Assembly (NCBI GenBank): GCA_024336345.1
Contig: JANFOG010000002.1
Location: 124,001 to 188,000, forward strand
Direction: 5' to 3'
DNA: 64,000 bases
Origin: Mariannaea sp. PMI_226
Taxonomy: Eukaryota > Ascomycota > Sordariomycetes > Hypocreales > Nectriaceae
Shown: piece by piece, positions 59,459 to 64,000 of the stretch
Numbering within the stretch: the first letter of the stretch is position 1
How the letters are laid out: each line of letters opens with the position of its first letter
The notes under the pieces: generated by a model
The model's input: only the letters and a program-made list of their open reading frames with translations
Databases searched by the model: none
What the model was told of the DNA's origin: nothing
Made by a program: the position numbers and the translations under genes

Positions 59459-62400
59459 TAAATTAATGAAAGGGGTCCAAATCCAAGCACTATCACTCTC
59501 GGGTGAAAGACGGATGACAAGAAATAGATTTATCCGTCTGATGAACTCGTACTTACGAGAGGGCTATTTGGGCGATATGTATAGTTCAAAGACTGTAATG
59601 CTAAAAGATAAGACATCATGCAACTGTTTATCGAGACGATATACATCTTACGACGTATCTAGTTCAGGCTAGTGCGAGTATCTATCCTACCTACATATAA
59701 ATATAGTTATTTTCCAAAGATATAATAGGGTTAGGTACGCACTATCGTCCTTTTTCCATGACACATGGCATCTGACGTGTAATTGAAACCCTTGTTTTCA
59801 GACTCAATGATTCAGGTAGCTAGGCGATTAGTAAAACTCACAACTCAAAGCCAGCTTATAGTCGCTTATTTTTCAATCAAAAACGTCGGAATCCCATTAG
59901 TTGCTAGGATGAAGATTGCATGGCCTTCCCAGCTCCCCTGCCAAATCGATCAGACCATCACAATGGACACACTAGCTCAAGAGAAGTGGACACCATCCCA
60001 AGCAACTTTGTTTTAGAGTGTTGCTAGGGCATCGCTCGTTGTTGCCAGGGGCACGTTTTATCTGTACCCATGTCCTTTTCGTATAGTTCAGGCGTCGCAG
60101 ACTCTGACAGGTCGAACTCGAAGAACTGGTAGTCTCGGTACAATGTTCTTCCTCACTAACCACACGGTGATCGAAGCTGTTGAGAAAATTCAGGGTTGAG
60201 ATTCTTCAAAAGGGCAACGTAGGGGGGCTGAGCTTATAGCTTTTTAGCAGCGGCGTGGGCTGCCCTCTCTCTGGCCAGAGAGGAACTGATTCTAGTTATA
60301 CAGGTAATACAAGGATAAAGTTATTGCGATGGTTCTCCTCGAAAAGACAGCAGAGAGTAAACTGTGTCAATCTGCATAGACATTACTAAGTTTCATTTCA
60401 TTATGTTGTGAAATATACATATGTTAAGCCACAAATGTTGAGCGTACAATGGCACTGAGACCCACGAGCCTCCTATAGCTCAAAAGTGAACGGCCCCAAG
60501 CAGAACCCTACCTCGGTTCGCTTATTCTACCTAGGTACTTAAAGAAAGACCTAGATTATTTGCCATGCAATGCGACCTTACTCCCTCGTTTCTCACGGGT
60601 TTAACCCGCGGGATCTATCGTCCATTAGGCATTTAGTGTGGGCTCCGGATAGCTACCCTTGTTCAAACTTCCCATCACAGACCCTTGCGAAGGAAATATG
60701 CGTTTGCTTGGCCTCCATCCCGATTTGCTTCTGCTTTTCATTAGCTCTTCAGGCTACTTTTCTGTTTTCCTTGACCCTATCTTTCCCCGCATCGATCTTT
60801 GTTTTAAGTATTGGGACCAAGTTTCCTCCCTCGCTAGTCAGGATGTGATGAGGGTCTTAAAAGAGGGGTTGCAAACCGGTGCTGTCTGCTCTCTGTCATC
60901 TTCGCAATTTCTGCCAATGTCCTTGTCCCATCCTTATAGGATGTATACCCACTGCGAAGGAATGATCCTGCAGCCCCAAATTATGCAACACCAAACAATA
61001 GTGCCCCCATTTACTCTGTCAACCTACCAAGCCAGTCAACCAAGTATCCCAGACGATGGGCAGAATCTAGACATTTGGCGTGAAGAAATGCCCCGTCTTA
61101 ACTCGCCAGCTTTGCCAATCCCCACATTAAAAGAGAATTTAGAGAATAGAAAGAATAAAATAATAAGATAAATCATCACGTCACCGAGCAAATCCGATGC
61201 GGATGCCAAAACTAATACCTCGTCTAGCGCCAAGGGTGAACCGGGCACAGACGAACAAGAGAACCGTGAGTTATCTCACTTCTCAACAACCCCTGTTAGC
61301 TTAGCTACGAAATGGACTACACAATATCTGGGGTCTCTTGCAGCTGAAAGATGTGGGGTTAGGCGACAGGGTAGTGAAATAAAAGTGGCAATATCTTTCA
61401 TGGCAGTCAGATTCACATGTGTATTTTCTGCACCTCGGTGCAATCCCGAAGTGCCTATCGTGTGGGAGCCTACTTGAGCCACCATGGAAGAGTCTAACAT
61501 TTGGAGAGCCGGGATAATCTTGGCAGCGGAGCTCGCCGTGCCACACGCGTGATATTATTGAGTTCTCCTGGCTTGCAAAACGTCGCAACGGCTGGCCAAA
61601 GTCCTTAAGGTTCGGATGTGAGCATCGAGATTTGCAGCAGATCCAACTGCTGACCATTTACTTTGGGAGATAGTGAAGTAGAGTCTACGTTCCATCAGAA
61701 ACCTTCAATGTACGTAAAGAGAAGCATGATATACTTGGTCCTTCACAAAAATCTAGTGCGAATTAGTTAAGTCTGTACAGCACTCCACACAGCACATGGA
61801 GCAAAGAAGCGGTTCAGACGAAGATGAAACCATGCATTAGACACCAATTTGAGTCATGCAGGGGACTTTTCTCGTAGCTGTCATCGATAGAGGGTCACCC
61901 ATCACAATGATCCTTATCCAAGTCAGGTTCCAAAAAGTATACGTCAAAGAGGGTCTTTACCGTTGTACGTTGAGGTTTCATTTGCTGTGCACTATGTGAG
62001 TCCACTAGAGGCTTCCTTGTGCATTAGCATGCCTTTCTGAAAGCCACTGAATTTTTTATTTATCTTCACAGCTAACCCCCGTATGTGACAGGTCGGGTGT
62101 GCTCGTATACGCCCGGGATGATCCCGTTCTATCTTAAGCTGAGCAAAATTATCCCTGTTGCAGAGCCTGTCTCCCCCGCATCACCTTGCCGAAACGGACC
62201 ACTTTGTCGACTCGAGTGTGTGTCAAACCAATGCAAAGCAACCCCAGCTTTCCCCAGAAAAGAGAAATTAAACCCGGGCTGAGATGCGATGGAAAGGAGT
62301 GCCTGGATCTTTATGCAACCCCATGCCTATGACTCCGAGGCACGCCAGCCACAAGATGTAGTTGGTGCCGCGCGTATAGAAAAATAAATAAGAGGTGAAA

Positions 62401-62676
62401 AAGCCTCTTGGTATCCCATGTCCAGTATTTCAAATATGGAAACAAAGCTAGTCTCTCGCCCATGTCCACCCTTGAATTCTGGCCGTCACGCTCTGGAATA
62501 TGTATCTTACAAATACACATTAAGGAGGAATATAACACGACGCAACCTCGAGGAGGCTTGATCCTGGAGTTTTGACACTTCCCTTACCTCTATCCTCTCC
62601 ATCATCATCCACCACGTGGAACTTGGTACCCCTGCGGCTGCTCGGGCCCAGGAACAGACAATCTGCGTTTGTGGCC
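59459..62676. other. Gene-poor stretch, 3.2 kb, with one unassigned open frame
   Basis: No recognised gene. A plus-strand frame at 60659-61171 (170 codons, Gln/Pro/Ser-rich second half) and a following acidic/Ser-rich stretch at about 61180-61267, ending before a good donor GTGAGT, read like exons of a low-complexity protein, but no start, domain or closed model could be built. Confidence 0.4.
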
Positions 62677-64000
62677 ATGCGGCAAAAGGTCTTCTTCCGA
62701 ACTATATATCTTGTTCAACATGTGGCACTTCTGCAGGTTCATGTAGCATCAGCTACAAGCAACGCGAGGGATACCGCCAACCAGCTACCAGAATGTGCTG
62801 TATGTCGACCCCAGCATGCTCTCAAGATTAGTACGCCAAGCTGATAACAGTCGAATATCAGATCAAGCCTTTGAAGGAAGCAGGTGCCAAATCAAGTTGC
62901 CAATTGACCAATGTAACTTGCATGTGTACAGATGCTTTCCGACATGAAGCAGAGAACCTCATTATGCAATCATGTACAGTTCAAGAAGCACTATGCAAGT
63001 CTTGTCACGAGATATAATACCTTCAAGAGTATTTGACTAATATTCTTACAGTTGTGAAGAATATGACAATGACAAGCTGTGGCGAGCCGGTCAGGAATGG
63101 CGCCAAACACATCAATGCCCTGATCATCGCTCTGGGTGTCGTAGCCTGGATCCCGCTTATCCAACGATTCGCATCTAAGATCTGGGACAATATGACACTA
63201 GGACTTGATGATTGGTTTGCTCTTGCTACAGCTCTTGAGGGTATAGCAGTCAACATTGTTAATGCCGGATATGTTGTTCCTAATGGCCTAGGAAAAGATA
63301 TATGGACACTAGAACCGAAAAAAATCTATGATTTTGGTTTCTATATCTATATCGCAACTATATTTTATCTTCTTCAGCTCACAACCCTGAGGTTGGCTAT
63401 GCTCTTTTTCTACCTAAGAATATTTCCATCAACACGCACTAGAAGAGTTATATGGGCCACAATATGCTTTGTAAGTCTTATTGGCATTACCTTCTTAGGT
63501 ATATCGATAATTCCTTGCTGGCCGATTACTTATCTTTGGAACCAATGGGATGGCAAACATAAAGGGCATTGCGTTGATGTCAATTTGATGGGCTGGCTGA
63601 ATGCAGCTTGCACGATCGCGATGTCTGTTCTAATACTTATTATCCCTCTCTGGCAATTGAAGAGGTTGAACTTAAAACGATCCAAGAAGCTCGGTGTTGC
63701 TGCAATGTTTATTCTTGGCACTTTGTGAGTTCAACTTCTGTTGAGAAGAAGCTGATGACTCACTAACGTGGACTTATAGTGACACAGTTGTTAGTGTTAT
63801 CAGGCTCAGTTCTCTCCTCGGCTATGCCAATCAAGAGAATCCCACCTATGCTAATGCTGAAATTGTCAAATGGTCAACAATCGAAGTGAATGTTGGTATT
63901 ATATGCGTTTGCGTTCCAACTACACGACTTCTTCTCAAAAAGCTAGGCTCTAGGTTCTTTGCCTCTACTGCACCCGTTTACTACGAGCAAAACGAGCCCA
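62677..64000 (+). CDS. CFEM-domain rhodopsin-type receptor (PTH11-like), 3' truncated by window
   Basis: Cell-surface seven-TM receptor-like protein. Exons 62677-62799, 62862-62994, 63052-63724 and 63780 to beyond the edge. An N-terminal hydrophobic signal (residues 8-26) is followed by ARDTANQLPECA, CQLTNVTCMC, SCTVQEAL and TSCGEPVRN, the extracellular CFEM domain. Then come TM1 HINALIIALGVVAWIPLI, LGLDDWFAL, GLGKDIWTLEPKKIYDFGF (family loop), LQLTTLRLAMLFFYLRIFP, FLGISIIPCWPITYLWNQWDG, NAACTIAMSVLILIIPLWQL and VVSVIRLSSLL. The second intron uses a GC donor (T/GCAAGT). Two of the eight usual CFEM cysteines appear replaced (Pro and Leu). Relatives such as Magnaporthe PTH11 sense host surfaces; ligand here unknown. 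Confidence 0.87.

Overview
The window is nuclear DNA of a filamentous ascomycete (Pezizomycotina). Evidence is the many short spliceosomal introns (about 44-70 nt, GT..AG with CTAAC/CTGAC-like branch sites), and fungal-only families: Zn2Cys6 regulators, a LaeA-like methyltransferase, PTH11/CFEM-type membrane receptors, DHA1 and sugar MFS carriers, a GIT1-type transporter and a prn-like proline cluster. Genes are spaced by 0.3-4 kb. I found no rRNA, CRISPR, complete transposon or convincing tRNA. Exon models below were rebuilt by hand from splice sites and reading frame; most close exactly in frame.

Layout. 1-16.7 kb is accessory in character: a 5'-truncated and frameshifted NirA/NIT4-like regulator, a nine-exon LaeA-like methyltransferase, a DHA1 multidrug-type MFS carrier, a rhodopsin-domain (PTH11-like) membrane protein on the minus strand, a cytochrome P450 and a membrane-anchored histidine acid phosphatase. 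16.7-24.4 kb is gene-poor, with a possible small membrane protein, a compact NIF3-like protein and a sorbose-reductase-like SDR. A sugar transporter (24.4-26.3 kb) lies tail-to-tail with a Zn2Cys6 regulator (26.7-29.3 kb).

30.6-42 kb is the most coherent block: a peroxisomal FAD amine/imino-acid oxidase, delta1-pyrroline-5-carboxylate (P5C) dehydrogenase, a conserved hydrophobic protein of unknown function, P5C reductase, proline dehydrogenase and a proline-type amino acid permease. Permease, proline dehydrogenase and P5C dehydrogenase match the Aspergillus prn logic (uptake, proline to P5C, P5C to glutamate). The extra P5C reductase, the SKL-tailed oxidase and the orphan membrane protein suggest an enlarged imino-acid catabolic module (pipecolate, N-methylproline or hydroxyproline are candidates; inference only).

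44.4-64 kb: a second Zn2Cys6 regulator divergent from an SDR, an alpha/beta hydrolase, a GIT1-like glycerophosphodiester transporter, a gene-poor 4.3 kb stretch, an unrecognised polytopic membrane protein, an EutQ-like cupin ending in SRL, a second 3 kb gene-poor stretch, and a CFEM-GPCR that runs off the right edge.
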